Shown here: piece by piece, positions 1 through 8,367 of the stretch
How the letters are laid out: every line of letters starts with the position of its first letter
Numbering within the stretch: the stretch's first letter is position 1
DNA from: an uncultured Bacteroidota bacterium
Lineage (GTDB): Bacteria; Bacteroidota; Bacteroidia; UKL13-3
Direction of reading: 5' to 3'
NCBI GenBank assembly: GCA_903898215.1
Contig: CAIUEQ010000301.1
Location: forward strand, 1-22,344
Length of the DNA: 22,344 nt
Made by a program: the position numbers and the translations under genes
Notes under the pieces: generated by a model
What the model was told of the DNA's origin: nothing
The model's database searches: none
The model's input: the letters and a program-made list of their open reading frames with translations, nothing else

Positions 1-55
1 AACCACTTTCGGCAATTTTATTTTCTATCGGTTTGATATCGTTGGTAGGTTCCAT
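1..55 (-). CDS. partial 5' end of a divergent gene, possibly DUF2480 family
   Basis: An open minus-strand frame starts at ATG 55 and runs off the window edge after 18 codons (MEPTNDIKPIENKIAESG). The hydrophilic start followed by a PIENKIAESG-like stretch resembles the N-terminus of the Bacteroidota DUF2480 family, which often opens with an I-V-N-K-V-A-x-S-G type segment; this is recalled from the family, not searched. No plus-strand frame in 1-60 looks like the C-terminus of NuoE, which would be expected if nuoE lay directly upstream of nuoF. A sequence close to the Bacteroidota -7 box (TA-AAC-TTTG on the minus strand, about positions 67-76, one base too long) lies upstream. Only 18 residues are visible, so both gene reality and family are tentative. 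Confidence 0.4.
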   Translation of the reverse strand, partial: MEPTNDIKPIENKIAESG

Positions 56-112
56 TTAAGATTGAACAAAGTTTATTGACTTTTGATTTTTTTTCTTGCA
101 GATAAAAAAGTT

Positions 113-163
113 GCCACAGATTTTCACAGAAAATTATAGAAATAAATCTGTGTAATCTGTGGC
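113..163. repeat. dispersed palindromic repeat, copy 1 (imperfect)
   Basis: The left arm GCCACAGATTTTCACAGA (113-130) pairs with the right arm TCTGTGTAATCTGTGGC (147-163), with a 16-nt AT-rich loop. The arms differ only where the left has TTTT and the right implies TTA. The same core, GCCACAGATT-CACAGA, recurs as a perfect palindrome at 15735-15790. It lies between the divergent partial gene and nuoF, 18 nt before the nuoF start, so it would fold in the nuoF leader. Confidence 0.85.
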
Positions 164-181
164 TAAAAATAGCGACTAAAT

Positions 182-1543
182 ATGGGAAAGAAAATATTAT
201 TAGAGCATGATCACGTTGAAGGAATAAACACCTACGAAGTGTATCGCAAACATAATGGTTATGCTTCGGTTGAAAAGGCTTTGAAAACAATGAAGCCGGA
301 TGAAGTTACAGAAGAAGTTAAAAAATCGGGATTACGTGGTCGTGGTGGTGCAGGATTTCCAACCGGAATGAAATGGAGTTTCTTGGCAAAACCTGAAGGC
401 GTTCAACGTTATCTAGTTTGCAATGCTGATGAATCAGAACCCGGAACTTTTAAGGACCGTTATCTAATGGAGCGCAATCCGCATTTACTGATTGAAGGAA
501 TGATTGCTTCAAGTTATGCGTTGGGTGCTAATACATCTTATATTTATGTGCGTGGTGAATATTTTTATATCATCCGTATTTTAGAAAAAGCTATTGCTGA
601 AGCTTATAAAGCTGGCTGGCTTGGTAAAAATATTTTAGGAACAGATTTCTCTCACGATATGTATGTGCAGTGCGGTGCCGGAGCATATATCTGTGGAGAA
701 GAAACAGCATTACTTGAAAGTTTGGAAGGCAAACGTGGAAATCCTCGTATTAAGCCTCCATTTCCAGCTGTTAAAGGAGTTTGGGGTTGTCCAACAGTTG
801 TAAACAACGTTGAAACACTTGCTTCGGTTTGCTTTATTGTAAATTCCGGAGGAGATGAATATGCTAAAATTGGAATTGGAAAATCAACAGGAACGAAACT
901 AATTTCGGCTTCAGGCCATATTAAAAAACCTGGAGTATATGAAATTGAAATGGGTGTTCCGGTTGAAGAATTTATATTCTCTGAAGAATATTGCGGAGGA
1001 GTTTTAAACGATAAAAAATTGAAAGCTGTTGTTGCCGGAGGTTCTTCGGTACCGGTTCTTCCTGCTGAATTAATATTAAAAACAGCAAATGGCGAACCTC
1101 GCTTAATGAGCTACGAAAGTTTATCGGATGGTGGTTTTGCTACTGGAACAATGCTTGGTTCAGGAGGATTTATTGTAATGGATGAAACTACCAGCATTGT
1201 AAAAAATCTTTTCACTTTTGCACGATTCTATCACCACGAAAGCTGCGGACAATGTAGTCCTTGTCGTGAAGGAACAGCTTGGATGGAAAAAGTTCTTCAT
1301 AAAATTATTGATGGCCACGGAAAAATTGAAGACATTGATTTGCTTTGGGATATTCAAAAAAATATTGAGGGAAATACTATTTGTCCGCTTGGAGATGCAG
1401 CAGCATGGCCAGTGGCAAGTGCTATCCGACATTTCAGAAACGAATTTGAAGAATATATAAAAAATCCTTCAACCGTTAAGGATGTGAAGTACTATTATCA
1501 TTGTAATAATTTAAGCCCGGCTGAGGCATACAGCAGTATATAA
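182..1543 (+). CDS. nuoF: NADH-quinone oxidoreductase subunit F
   Basis: This is the NADH-oxidising, FMN-binding subunit of complex I, on the cytoplasmic peripheral arm; it passes electrons from NADH via FMN to the chain of Fe-S clusters. The 453-residue protein has the glycine-rich FMN/NADH motif GRGGAGFPTGMKW at 53-65, the NADESEPGTFKDR segment after residue 80, and the ICGEETALLESLEGKRGNPR segment typical of the family. The [4Fe-4S] N3 ligands are visible: C355, C358 and C361 in ESCGQCSPCREGT, and C401 in NTICPLGD. The length is normal, with a roughly 30-residue tail after the last conserved helix. It is the first nuo gene in the window and ends 10 nt before nuoG. The ATG at 182 follows an A-rich leader with no clear Shine-Dalgarno. 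nuoE, its usual upstream partner, is not visible. Confidence 0.97.
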   Translation: MGKKILLEHDHVEGINTYEVYRKHNGYASVEKALKTMKPDEVTEEVKKSGLRGRGGAGFPTGMKWSFLAKPEGVQRYLVCNADESEPGTFKDRYLMERNPHLLIEGMIASSYALGANTSYIYVRGEYFYIIRILEKAIAEAYKAGWLGKNILGTDFSHDMYVQCGAGAYICGEETALLESLEGKRGNPRIKPPFPAVKGVWGCPTVVNNVETLASVCFIVNSGGDEYAKIGIGKSTGTKLISASGHIKKPGVYEIEMGVPVEEFIFSEEYCGGVLNDKKLKAVVAGGSSVPVLPAELILKTANGEPRLMSYESLSDGGFATGTMLGSGGFIVMDETTSIVKNLFTFARFYHHESCGQCSPCREGTAWMEKVLHKIIDGHGKIEDIDLLWDIQKNIEGNTICPLGDAAAWPVASAIRHFRNEFEEYIKNPSTVKDVKYYYHCNNLSPAEAYSSI

Positions 1544-1553
1544 AATTTTAGAA

Positions 1554-2471
1554 ATGGCAAAAGTAACCATAGACGGAATTGAAATTGAAGTACCAGATGG
1601 TACAACCATTTTGCAGGCTGCACGAATGATTGGCCCTGAAGTGGCTCCACCTGCCATGTGTTTTTATTCAAGTTTAAAAACAAGTGGAGGGTATTGCCGC
1701 ACATGTATTGTTAAAGTTAGCAAAGGTTCAGAAAAGGATCCACGCCCGATGCCAAAACTTGTTCCTGCTTGTCGCACAAATGTGATGGATGGAATGGAGG
1801 TAATGAATTTTACTTCACCTGAAGTTGTTGAAGCACGTAAAGGTGTTACCGAATTTTTATTATTGAATCATCCGCTTGATTGCCCAATTTGTGATCAGGC
1901 AGGTGAATGTCATTTGCAAGATCTTTCTTTCGAAAATGGGTCATCAAAAACCCGTACCGATTTTGAACGCAGAACTTTTAATAAATTAAACATCGGTCTT
2001 CATATTCAACTTCATATGTCTCGTTGCATACTTTGCTACCGTTGTGTAAAAGTTGCCGAACAAATTACTGATGGTCGTGTGCATGGTGTGATGAATAGGG
2101 GAGATCATTCTGAAATATCAACTTATATCGATCAAGCAATTGATAATGATTTCTCTGGAAACATGATTGACGTTTGTCCGGTTGGAGCCTTAACAGATAA
2201 AACATTCCGATTTAAAAGTCGTGTATGGTTTACCAAACCTGTTGATGCCCATTGTAAATGTGATAAGTGTTCAGGGAAAGTTGTGTTGTGGTATCAGAAA
2301 GATGAAGTTTTACGTGTTACAGGAAGAAAAGATCAGTGGGGAGAATTGGAAGAATTTATATGTAATACCTGCCGATTCGAAAAGAAGAAAACGAGTGACT
2401 GGATTATTGAAGGACCTCGTCATATAAATCACCATTCTGTAATCTCTGCAAACCATTATGAGAAATGGTGA
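1554..2471 (+). CDS. nuoG: short NADH-quinone oxidoreductase subunit G lacking the molybdopterin domain
   Basis: This is the Fe-S subunit linking NuoF to NuoI in the peripheral arm. At 305 residues it is far shorter than the usual 700-900. The N-terminal [2Fe-2S] ferredoxin domain has ligands C36, C48, C51 and C73. The [4Fe-4S]_G motif follows (H106, C110, C113, C119), then a CxxCxxC...CP cluster (C158, C161, C164, C208). After this only a remnant of the bis-MGD/4Fe-4S domain remains, with C234, C236, C239, C270 and C273. Comparison with the usual CxxCxxxC...C N7 pattern suggests the third ligand position is occupied by V243, while C234 and C273 are extra. The protein ends at a normal stop, followed by a 46-nt gap and nuoH, so this is a genuine short form, not a frameshift. 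Such short NuoG proteins are known in Bacteroidota. Confidence 0.93.
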   Translation: MAKVTIDGIEIEVPDGTTILQAARMIGPEVAPPAMCFYSSLKTSGGYCRTCIVKVSKGSEKDPRPMPKLVPACRTNVMDGMEVMNFTSPEVVEARKGVTEFLLLNHPLDCPICDQAGECHLQDLSFENGSSKTRTDFERRTFNKLNIGLHIQLHMSRCILCYRCVKVAEQITDGRVHGVMNRGDHSEISTYIDQAIDNDFSGNMIDVCPVGALTDKTFRFKSRVWFTKPVDAHCKCDKCSGKVVLWYQKDEVLRVTGRKDQWGELEEFICNTCRFEKKKTSDWIIEGPRHINHHSVISANHYEKW

Positions 2472-2517
2472 AGCCTCACGAATTTAAATTGAACGACATT
2501 AAACCGATAATTGAATC

Positions 2518-3546
2518 ATGATGGATTGGAGTATAATTATTGAAAAAAGCATTCTTGTTGTAGTATTGTTTGGTGTGAGTTTGGCAATTGCCGCTTATAG
2601 CACATACGCAGAAAGAAAGATAGCAGCATTTCTTCAGGATCGTATAGGACCCGATCGTGCAGGACCATGGGGATTACTTCAGCCACTTGCCGATGGAGGT
2701 AAGATGTTCTTCAAAGAAGAAATCATTCCTAATGCATCTGATAAATTTTTATTTATTCTCGGGCCGTGTATTTTTATGACAACTGCTTTAATGACTAGTG
2801 CATTAATCCCATGGGGAAAGTCAATGAATATTGGAGGGCGCGAAATCAGTTTACAAGTTGCAAATCTTAATATAGGTATCCTTTATATTTTTGCGATTGT
2901 TTCAGTTGGAATTTATGGAATTATGATTGGTGGTTGGGCATCAAATAATAAATTCGCTTTGCTCGGGGCTATTCGTGCTTCATCACAAATGATTAGCTAT
3001 GAACTTGCAATGGGAATGGCAATTATCGCAATTCTTCTTACTTCAAATTCATTAAACATTCGCGATATTGTTGATCAACAAGAAGGTTTTAAATGGAATG
3101 TCTTTTATCAGCCACTTGGATTTTTAATTTTCATTATTTGTGCATTTGCCGAATGTAATCGTACTCCTTTTGATTTACCAGAAACAGAAACAGAACTGGT
3201 TGGTGGATACCATACCGAATACAGTTCGATGAAATTAGGATTGTACCTTTTTGCCGAATACACCAACATGTTTATTTCTTCAGCAGTGATTTCATGTTTA
3301 TATTTTGGAGGATATCATTTCCCAGGAATAGATAGTTTACATCTTTCACAAAATGTTGCTGCACTTGTAAGTGTTGCTGTATTATTTTCTAAAACGTTTT
3401 TCTTCATCTTGTTTTTCATGTGGGTTCGTTGGACATTGCCACGTTTTCGTTATGATCAATTGATGAGATTAGGCTGGCAAGTATTGTTGCCATTAGCTAT
3501 AGTAAATGTATTGATAACCGGTGCCTGGCTAACCTATTTTAAATAA
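2518..3546 (+). CDS. nuoH: NADH-quinone oxidoreductase subunit H
   Basis: This is the membrane subunit forming the quinone-access chamber between the peripheral and membrane arms of complex I. The 342 residues are largely hydrophobic, with about eight membrane helices. The hallmark loop AERKIAAFLQDRIGPDRAG (31-49), the LLQPLADGGKMFFKEE segment and the acidic loop AECNRTPFDLPETETELVGG with the following YHTEYSSMK are all present; these line the quinone site. The start could be either of two adjacent ATG codons (2518 or 2521). The stop lies 4 nt before nuoI, so the two are very probably translated from one transcript. The length is normal for the family. Confidence 0.97.
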   Translation: MMDWSIIIEKSILVVVLFGVSLAIAAYSTYAERKIAAFLQDRIGPDRAGPWGLLQPLADGGKMFFKEEIIPNASDKFLFILGPCIFMTTALMTSALIPWGKSMNIGGREISLQVANLNIGILYIFAIVSVGIYGIMIGGWASNNKFALLGAIRASSQMISYELAMGMAIIAILLTSNSLNIRDIVDQQEGFKWNVFYQPLGFLIFIICAFAECNRTPFDLPETETELVGGYHTEYSSMKLGLYLFAEYTNMFISSAVISCLYFGGYHFPGIDSLHLSQNVAALVSVAVLFSKTFFFILFFMWVRWTLPRFRYDQLMRLGWQVLLPLAIVNVLITGAWLTYFK

Positions 3547-3550
3547 AATT

Positions 3551-4087
3551 ATGCAATCGCTAACCAATAGATCAGTAGTTGTTCGTAAAAGAGAAATGTC
3601 TTTTATGGAAAAGCTTTATCTGCCTGCTATTTTAGGTGGAATGGCTTTAACTATCAAACATCTTTTTAAGAAAAAAGTGACCAATAAATACCCTGAAGTG
3701 AAACGCATTTTTGCGCCAATTTACAGAGGTGTACATGTATTAAAACGTGATGAGCAAGGAAGAGAAAATTGCACGGCTTGTGGGTTATGTGCTGTTTCTT
3801 GCCCGGCAGAAGCCATTACAATGGTTGCCGCTGAACGTAAACAAGGTGAAGAAAACTTGTATCGCGAAGAAAAATATGCAGCTACTTATGAGATCAATAT
3901 GCTGCGTTGCATCTTTTGCGGATTATGCGAAGAAGCTTGTCCGAAAGATGCAATTTATTTAACAGATAGATTAATAGAATCGAAATACGATCGTAAGAAA
4001 TTTATTTATGGAAAGGAACTTCTTGTTGAAAAAATTGATGAAAGAATAGACATTTCCAAACGCAAAAAAAATTACACAATGGCATAA
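3551..4087 (+). CDS. nuoI: NADH-quinone oxidoreductase subunit I
   Basis: This is the ferredoxin-type subunit holding the two [4Fe-4S] clusters N6a and N6b, which relay electrons towards N2 at the quinone site. The 178 residues show two CxxCxxCxxxCP motifs: C74/C77/C80/C84 in NCTACGLCAVSCP and C120/C123/C126/C130 in CIFCGLCEEACP. An amphipathic N-terminal stretch (about 16-40, MSFMEKLYLPAILGGMALTI) would anchor it to the membrane surface. The ATG at 3551 keeps the short pre-helix extension (SLTNRSVVVRKREM) that resembles Bacteroidota homologues. The gene lies 4 nt after nuoH and 28 nt before nuoJ. Confidence 0.96.
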   Translation: MQSLTNRSVVVRKREMSFMEKLYLPAILGGMALTIKHLFKKKVTNKYPEVKRIFAPIYRGVHVLKRDEQGRENCTACGLCAVSCPAEAITMVAAERKQGEENLYREEKYAATYEINMLRCIFCGLCEEACPKDAIYLTDRLIESKYDRKKFIYGKELLVEKIDERIDISKRKKNYTMA

Positions 4088-4115
4088 CATTTTTAACAAA
4101 GAAAGAAAAAAAACG

Positions 4116-4610
4116 ATGAGCCAATATTTATTTTTTACATTATCAATTCTTACAATCGTCAGTGCATTATATGTGGTGTTTTCAAGAAACCCTATGCATA
4201 GCGTTTTGTCGCTGATATTTTGTTTTTTTACCATTGCCGGGCATTATGTTTTATTGAATGCTCAGTTTCTTGCAATCGTTCATATTATAGTTTATGCCGG
4301 TGCAATTATGGTATTGTTTTTATTTACTGTGATGCTTCTAAACCTCAACAAAGAAACAGAACCACATAAAACAAATTGGATAAAAATTGCAGCTGTTATT
4401 GCAGCAGGAATGTTGTTCTTGGTTTTAATAGCATCTCTTAAATCAACCGAATTAGGTCCTTTCCATTTACCTTACAGAAGCACAATCGGATTTGTTCAAA
4501 ATATTGGAATAAAATTATTTACCGACTATTTATTGCCGTTCGAAGTGTCATCAATTTTATTTATGTCGGCAATGATTGGAGCAGTAATGTTAGCTAAAAA
4601 AGAAAAATAG
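4116..4610 (+). CDS. nuoJ: NADH-quinone oxidoreductase subunit J
   Basis: This small membrane-arm subunit of complex I sits near NuoH and NuoK. The 164 residues contain about five predicted membrane helices. The conserved helix with the VHIIVYAGAIMVLFLF pattern (55-70) includes Y60 and the glycine that form the flexible helix-3 region of the family. It sits between nuoI (28 nt gap) and nuoK (3 nt gap), in the canonical order. Nothing is missing relative to the family's usual length. Confidence 0.94.
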   Translation: MSQYLFFTLSILTIVSALYVVFSRNPMHSVLSLIFCFFTIAGHYVLLNAQFLAIVHIIVYAGAIMVLFLFTVMLLNLNKETEPHKTNWIKIAAVIAAGMLFLVLIASLKSTELGPFHLPYRSTIGFVQNIGIKLFTDYLLPFEVSSILFMSAMIGAVMLAKKEK

Positions 4611-4613
4611 AAA

Positions 4614-4937
4614 ATGAAAGAAGTTGCAACAAATTATGTTCCTCAAAACTGGTATTTATTGCTAAGTACATTTTTGTTTTGCGTAGGAATAATGGGAGTA
4701 TTATTTCGGAGAAACGCAATCATTATTATGATGTGTATTGAACTCATGTTAAATTCTGTAAATCTTTTATTGGTTGCTTTTTCGGCATACAGTGGCAATA
4801 GTGACGGACAGGTTTTTGTGTTCTTTATTATGGTGGTAGCAGCTGCCGAAGTAGCTGTAGGGCTTGCATTACTTGTGAGTATATATCGCAATGTTGCAAG
4901 TACAGATATTAATGTTTTAAATAAATTAAAGTGGTAA
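4614..4937 (+). CDS. nuoK: NADH-quinone oxidoreductase subunit K
   Basis: This three-helix membrane subunit resembles MrpC and forms part of the ion-translocation path. The 107 residues carry the two buried glutamates typical of the family: E43 in CIELMLNSVNL and E79 in AAAEVAVGLAL, matching the E36 and E72 positions of the E. coli subunit. An N-terminal extension of about ten residues precedes the first helix. It starts 3 nt after nuoJ, and its stop overlaps the first possible GTG start of nuoL. Confidence 0.96.
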   Translation: MKEVATNYVPQNWYLLLSTFLFCVGIMGVLFRRNAIIIMMCIELMLNSVNLLLVAFSAYSGNSDGQVFVFFIMVVAAAEVAVGLALLVSIYRNVASTDINVLNKLKW

Positions 4938-6868
4938 ACGTGACTGATCAAATTTTGAGAGATTCATTATTGATAACACCGGGAATGTTGATCCCGTTGT
5001 TTCCGCTAATCGGTTTTCTAATCAACGGACTATTTGGAAAATACTTATCAAAAAGTATTACAGGATGGATTGCGAGTATTTCTGTGCTCCTATCTTTCAT
5101 TTGTACATTTTACATTTTTATCAATCTTCCTTCAACAGGGGCATTGCATATTGATCTGTTTAATTGGATATCATATTCAACTTTGAATATCAGTTTTGGG
5201 TTTTTGATTGACCCACTAACTTTAGTGATGTTGCTGGTAATTACTGGTGTAGGCTTTTTGATTCATTTATACTCAATCGGCTACATGCACGGTGACGAAG
5301 GATTTACAAGGTTTTTTACTCACCTCAATCTTTTCATATTCTTTATGATGTTATTGGTAATGGGAAGTAATTACCTTGTGATGTTCATAGGATGGGAAGG
5401 TGTAGGTTTATGCTCCTATTTATTGATCGGATTTTGGTTTAAAAATGATGCTTATAATGATGCTGCTAAAAAAGCATTTATTATGAACAGAATTGGTGAC
5501 CTTGGTTTTTTACTCGGAATGTTTTTTATGCTGTTTAATTTTGGAAGTTTAGATTATGCTGTTGTTGCACAAAAAGCTTTATTATTACCTGTAGGAAGTT
5601 CAATTCTTGTTTCAATTACTTTATTATTATTTGTTGGAGCAACTGGTAAATCGGCACAAATTCCTTTATACACTTGGTTGCCTGATGCAATGGCTGGTCC
5701 AACTCCTGTATCGGCATTGATACATGCTGCAACAATGGTAACAGCCGGTATTTATATGATCGTTCGCTCAAATGTGATTTATGCATTAGCACCATTTACT
5801 TTAGAAATTGTTGCGATTGTTGGTGTAGCAACATGTTTGTTTGCTGCCATCATCGGCTTGATGCAAAATGATATCAAGAAAGTATTGGCTTATTCAACGG
5901 TTTCACAACTGGGATTGATGTTCGCTGCTTTAGGGCTTGGAGCATTCTCAAGTGGAATGTTTCATTTGGTTACTCATGCATTTTTCAAGGCTTTATTATT
6001 CCTCGGTTCAGGAAGTGTAATTCATGCTTTGCATGGAGAACAAGATATCCGGAATATGGGAGGGTTGAGAAAATATATCAAAGTTACTTATATCACTTTC
6101 TTTATCGGAGCTATTGCCATTTCAGGTATTCCGCCATTCGCAGGTTTCTTTTCAAAAGATGAGATTCTTGCAAAAGCATTCGAACACAGCAAAGTTATCT
6201 GGGCAATACTTTCTATCAGCTCAATGATGACAGCATTTTATATGTTCCGTTTGGTTTACTTAACTTTCTTTAATGATTTCAGAGGAACCGAAGAAACTAA
6301 AAAACATATTCATGAATCATCTTCATTGATGACCATCCCATTAATAGTGCTTGCAGGGCTTTCTATCATCGGTGGATTTATTGGACTGCCATCAGTTTTT
6401 GGCTTTACACATCAGTTTCAAATGTATTTATCATCAGTTACTGATGCTTCAAAAGAGTTGATGAAAGAAAATATTGAACTCAATCATTCAATGGAATATA
6501 TATTGATTGCCACAGCTGTTATTGCAGCAATTGCAAGCATATTATATGCACGTTTCAAATACTTTACTAAAAAAGAACAACCTTCAGAAGATTTAGCTTT
6601 GGTAGGTTTTGAAAAAGCTGTTTACAATAAGTTTTATGTAGACGAAATGTACGATACTGTAATTGTTAAACCTCTTAAGGTATTATCAGATTTGTTTCTT
6701 GTATTGGTTGATAAATTAATCATTGACCTTTTAGTAAATGCAGTGGCATGGGTTGTCGGGTTATCCGGACGTATGCTTCGATTGGTTCAAACTGGTAACA
6801 CAGGTTTCTATGTGTTTGCAATGGTGTTTGGTATTATTGTATTATTTGTAATAAGGTTACTAATTTAA
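4931..6868 (+). CDS. nuoL: NADH-quinone oxidoreductase subunit L (antiporter-like, distal)
   Basis: This is the distal ion-pumping subunit of the complex I membrane arm, related to Mrp antiporters. The 645 residues include E156 in WEGVGLCSYLLIGFW, K240 in VGATGKSAQIPLYTWLPDAM and H265 in SALIHAATM, the charged residues of the ion path. After the antiporter core, the C-terminus carries a charged stretch (about 530-610) and a final helix, consistent with the lateral HL helix and its anchor. No ATG is available near the nuoK end: GTG 4931 overlaps nuoK by 7 nt (translational coupling), while GTG 4940 avoids the overlap. The first internal ATG (about 4985) would remove part of the leader before helix 1. 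The stop is immediately followed by the nuoM ATG. Confidence 0.95.
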   Translation: MVNVTDQILRDSLLITPGMLIPLFPLIGFLINGLFGKYLSKSITGWIASISVLLSFICTFYIFINLPSTGALHIDLFNWISYSTLNISFGFLIDPLTLVMLLVITGVGFLIHLYSIGYMHGDEGFTRFFTHLNLFIFFMMLLVMGSNYLVMFIGWEGVGLCSYLLIGFWFKNDAYNDAAKKAFIMNRIGDLGFLLGMFFMLFNFGSLDYAVVAQKALLLPVGSSILVSITLLLFVGATGKSAQIPLYTWLPDAMAGPTPVSALIHAATMVTAGIYMIVRSNVIYALAPFTLEIVAIVGVATCLFAAIIGLMQNDIKKVLAYSTVSQLGLMFAALGLGAFSSGMFHLVTHAFFKALLFLGSGSVIHALHGEQDIRNMGGLRKYIKVTYITFFIGAIAISGIPPFAGFFSKDEILAKAFEHSKVIWAILSISSMMTAFYMFRLVYLTFFNDFRGTEETKKHIHESSSLMTIPLIVLAGLSIIGGFIGLPSVFGFTHQFQMYLSSVTDASKELMKENIELNHSMEYILIATAVIAAIASILYARFKYFTKKEQPSEDLALVGFEKAVYNKFYVDEMYDTVIVKPLKVLSDLFLVLVDKLIIDLLVNAVAWVVGLSGRMLRLVQTGNTGFYVFAMVFGIIVLFVIRLLI

Positions 6869-8323
6869 ATGATGACTTTACTGATATTATTTTTTCCGCT
6901 TGTAGCTTCTCTTCTGGTTTTAATTTCCGGAAACAAGCTCGCTTCTAAAGTTGCATTGTTTTTCTCTGTCATCGAATTGGCAATTACTTTCTATTGCTAC
7001 TTAATTTATAAACAAAGCGGTGCCGAGAGTTTTTATTATTTTAAAGAATGGATTGCTGATCCAAAAATCAGTTTTCATTTAGGGATGGATGGGTTGAGTT
7101 TGCTTATGGTAATTCTTACAAACTTTCTTACACCAATAATTATCCTTTCAGCTTTCAACAGAAACATAGAAAATGCAAAAGGCTATTTCTCTTTAATTAC
7201 CTTTATGCAATTTGCGTTGGTAGGTGTATTTGTAGCTTACGATGGTTTATTGTATTATATTTTTTGGGAACTAGCACTGATACCAATCTATTTCATCGCA
7301 TTGCGTTGGGGGGGGGCGAATAGAGTAAATGTTACTTTAAAGTTTTTCATTTATACCCTTGCCGGAAGTTTGTTGATGCTTTTTGGTTTCATCATGTTAT
7401 ACCATTATAACCCGAGTCACTCGTTTGATATTCGTGAGTTATATGCAAATGCTTCTAAAGTTTGTTCATGCAATCAGAGTTGGTTGTTTTGGTTATTCTT
7501 TGCGGCTTTTGCCATCAAAATACCAATTGTTCCTTTTCATACTTGGCAGGCTGATACCTATAAAGAAGCTCCAACACAAGGAACCATGTTGCTTGCCGGT
7601 ATCATGCTTAAAATGGGAACTTACAGTTTGATCCGTTGGTTGATACCAATTGTTCCAGCAGGTGTTGCTGAATGGGGACCGTATGCAATTGTGCTTTGTG
7701 TAATCGGAATTGTTTATGCATCGGTCATCGCTATCATGCAAAAAGATTTGAAAAAGTTATTTGCCTATTCATCTGTAGCTCACGTTGGTTTAATAGCAGC
7801 CGGAATTTTTGCATTAAATATGCAAGGATTGCAAGGTAGCGTTGTGCAAATGCTTGCACATGGTGTAAATGTGGTTGGATTGTTTTTCTGTGCAGATATT
7901 ATTTTCAATCGCACACAAAGCCTGAATGTTGAAGGTTTAGGTGGAATAAGAAATGTTGCACCAAAATTTAATACCCTATTTATGATTGTGGTTTTAGGAA
8001 GTGTTGCACTTCCTCTTACAAATGGTTTTATCGGAGAATTTTTATTGTTGTTTGGTGTATATGAATATAATACTTGGCTTTCTGTTTTTGCAGGGTTAAC
8101 TATTATTCTTGGAGCTGTTTACATGTTACGTATGTTTCAAAATGTGATGCTCGGAAATACCAATGAAACAACTTCAGTTTTTGAAGATTTAAAATGGAAT
8201 GAAATGTTGGTGCTAGGTATCATTGCCATCGTAATTATTGTGATGGGAGTATATCCTAAACCGGTTTTCGAAATGGCTGAACCTGCTTTACAACAGATAT
8301 TAAATAACGCATTAATAAAGTAA
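6869..8323 (+). CDS. nuoM: NADH-quinone oxidoreductase subunit M (antiporter-like)
   Basis: This is the middle ion-pumping subunit of the membrane arm. The 484 residues have E134 in FWELALIPIYF and K218 in FAIKIPIVPFHTW, the Glu/Lys pair typical of NuoM, plus the lysine-bearing helices around ADTYKEAPTQG. The ATG directly abuts the nuoL stop with no spacer, implying coupled translation; a second ATG follows as codon 2. Codons 147-150 (W-G-G-A) contain a run of nine G residues (7308-7316), unusual in this AT-rich sequence. The frame is intact here. Length is normal. Confidence 0.96.
   Translation: MMTLLILFFPLVASLLVLISGNKLASKVALFFSVIELAITFYCYLIYKQSGAESFYYFKEWIADPKISFHLGMDGLSLLMVILTNFLTPIIILSAFNRNIENAKGYFSLITFMQFALVGVFVAYDGLLYYIFWELALIPIYFIALRWGGANRVNVTLKFFIYTLAGSLLMLFGFIMLYHYNPSHSFDIRELYANASKVCSCNQSWLFWLFFAAFAIKIPIVPFHTWQADTYKEAPTQGTMLLAGIMLKMGTYSLIRWLIPIVPAGVAEWGPYAIVLCVIGIVYASVIAIMQKDLKKLFAYSSVAHVGLIAAGIFALNMQGLQGSVVQMLAHGVNVVGLFFCADIIFNRTQSLNVEGLGGIRNVAPKFNTLFMIVVLGSVALPLTNGFIGEFLLLFGVYEYNTWLSVFAGLTIILGAVYMLRMFQNVMLGNTNETTSVFEDLKWNEMLVLGIIAIVIIVMGVYPKPVFEMAEPALQQILNNALIK
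7308..7316 (+). repeat. nine-G homopolymer inside nuoM
   Basis: Nine consecutive G residues cover most of codons 147-150 (TGG GGG GGG GCG). No comparable G run was seen elsewhere in this AT-rich window. A single-base slip would frameshift nuoM within its antiporter core. Confidence 0.9.
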
Positions 8324-8367
8324 ATTGTAGGAACGATTTAACTCGTCTTTACACAAAATAATTATAA

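Noticed and set aside
18..290. Minus-strand open frame of 90 codons across the nuoF start
   Set aside because: It overlaps the palindrome and the 5' end of nuoF in antisense, has no recognisable family features, and contradicts the strong nuoF coding signal.
4643..4951. Minus-strand 102-codon frame opposite nuoK
   Set aside because: Fully antisense to a conserved complex I gene and without recognisable domains.
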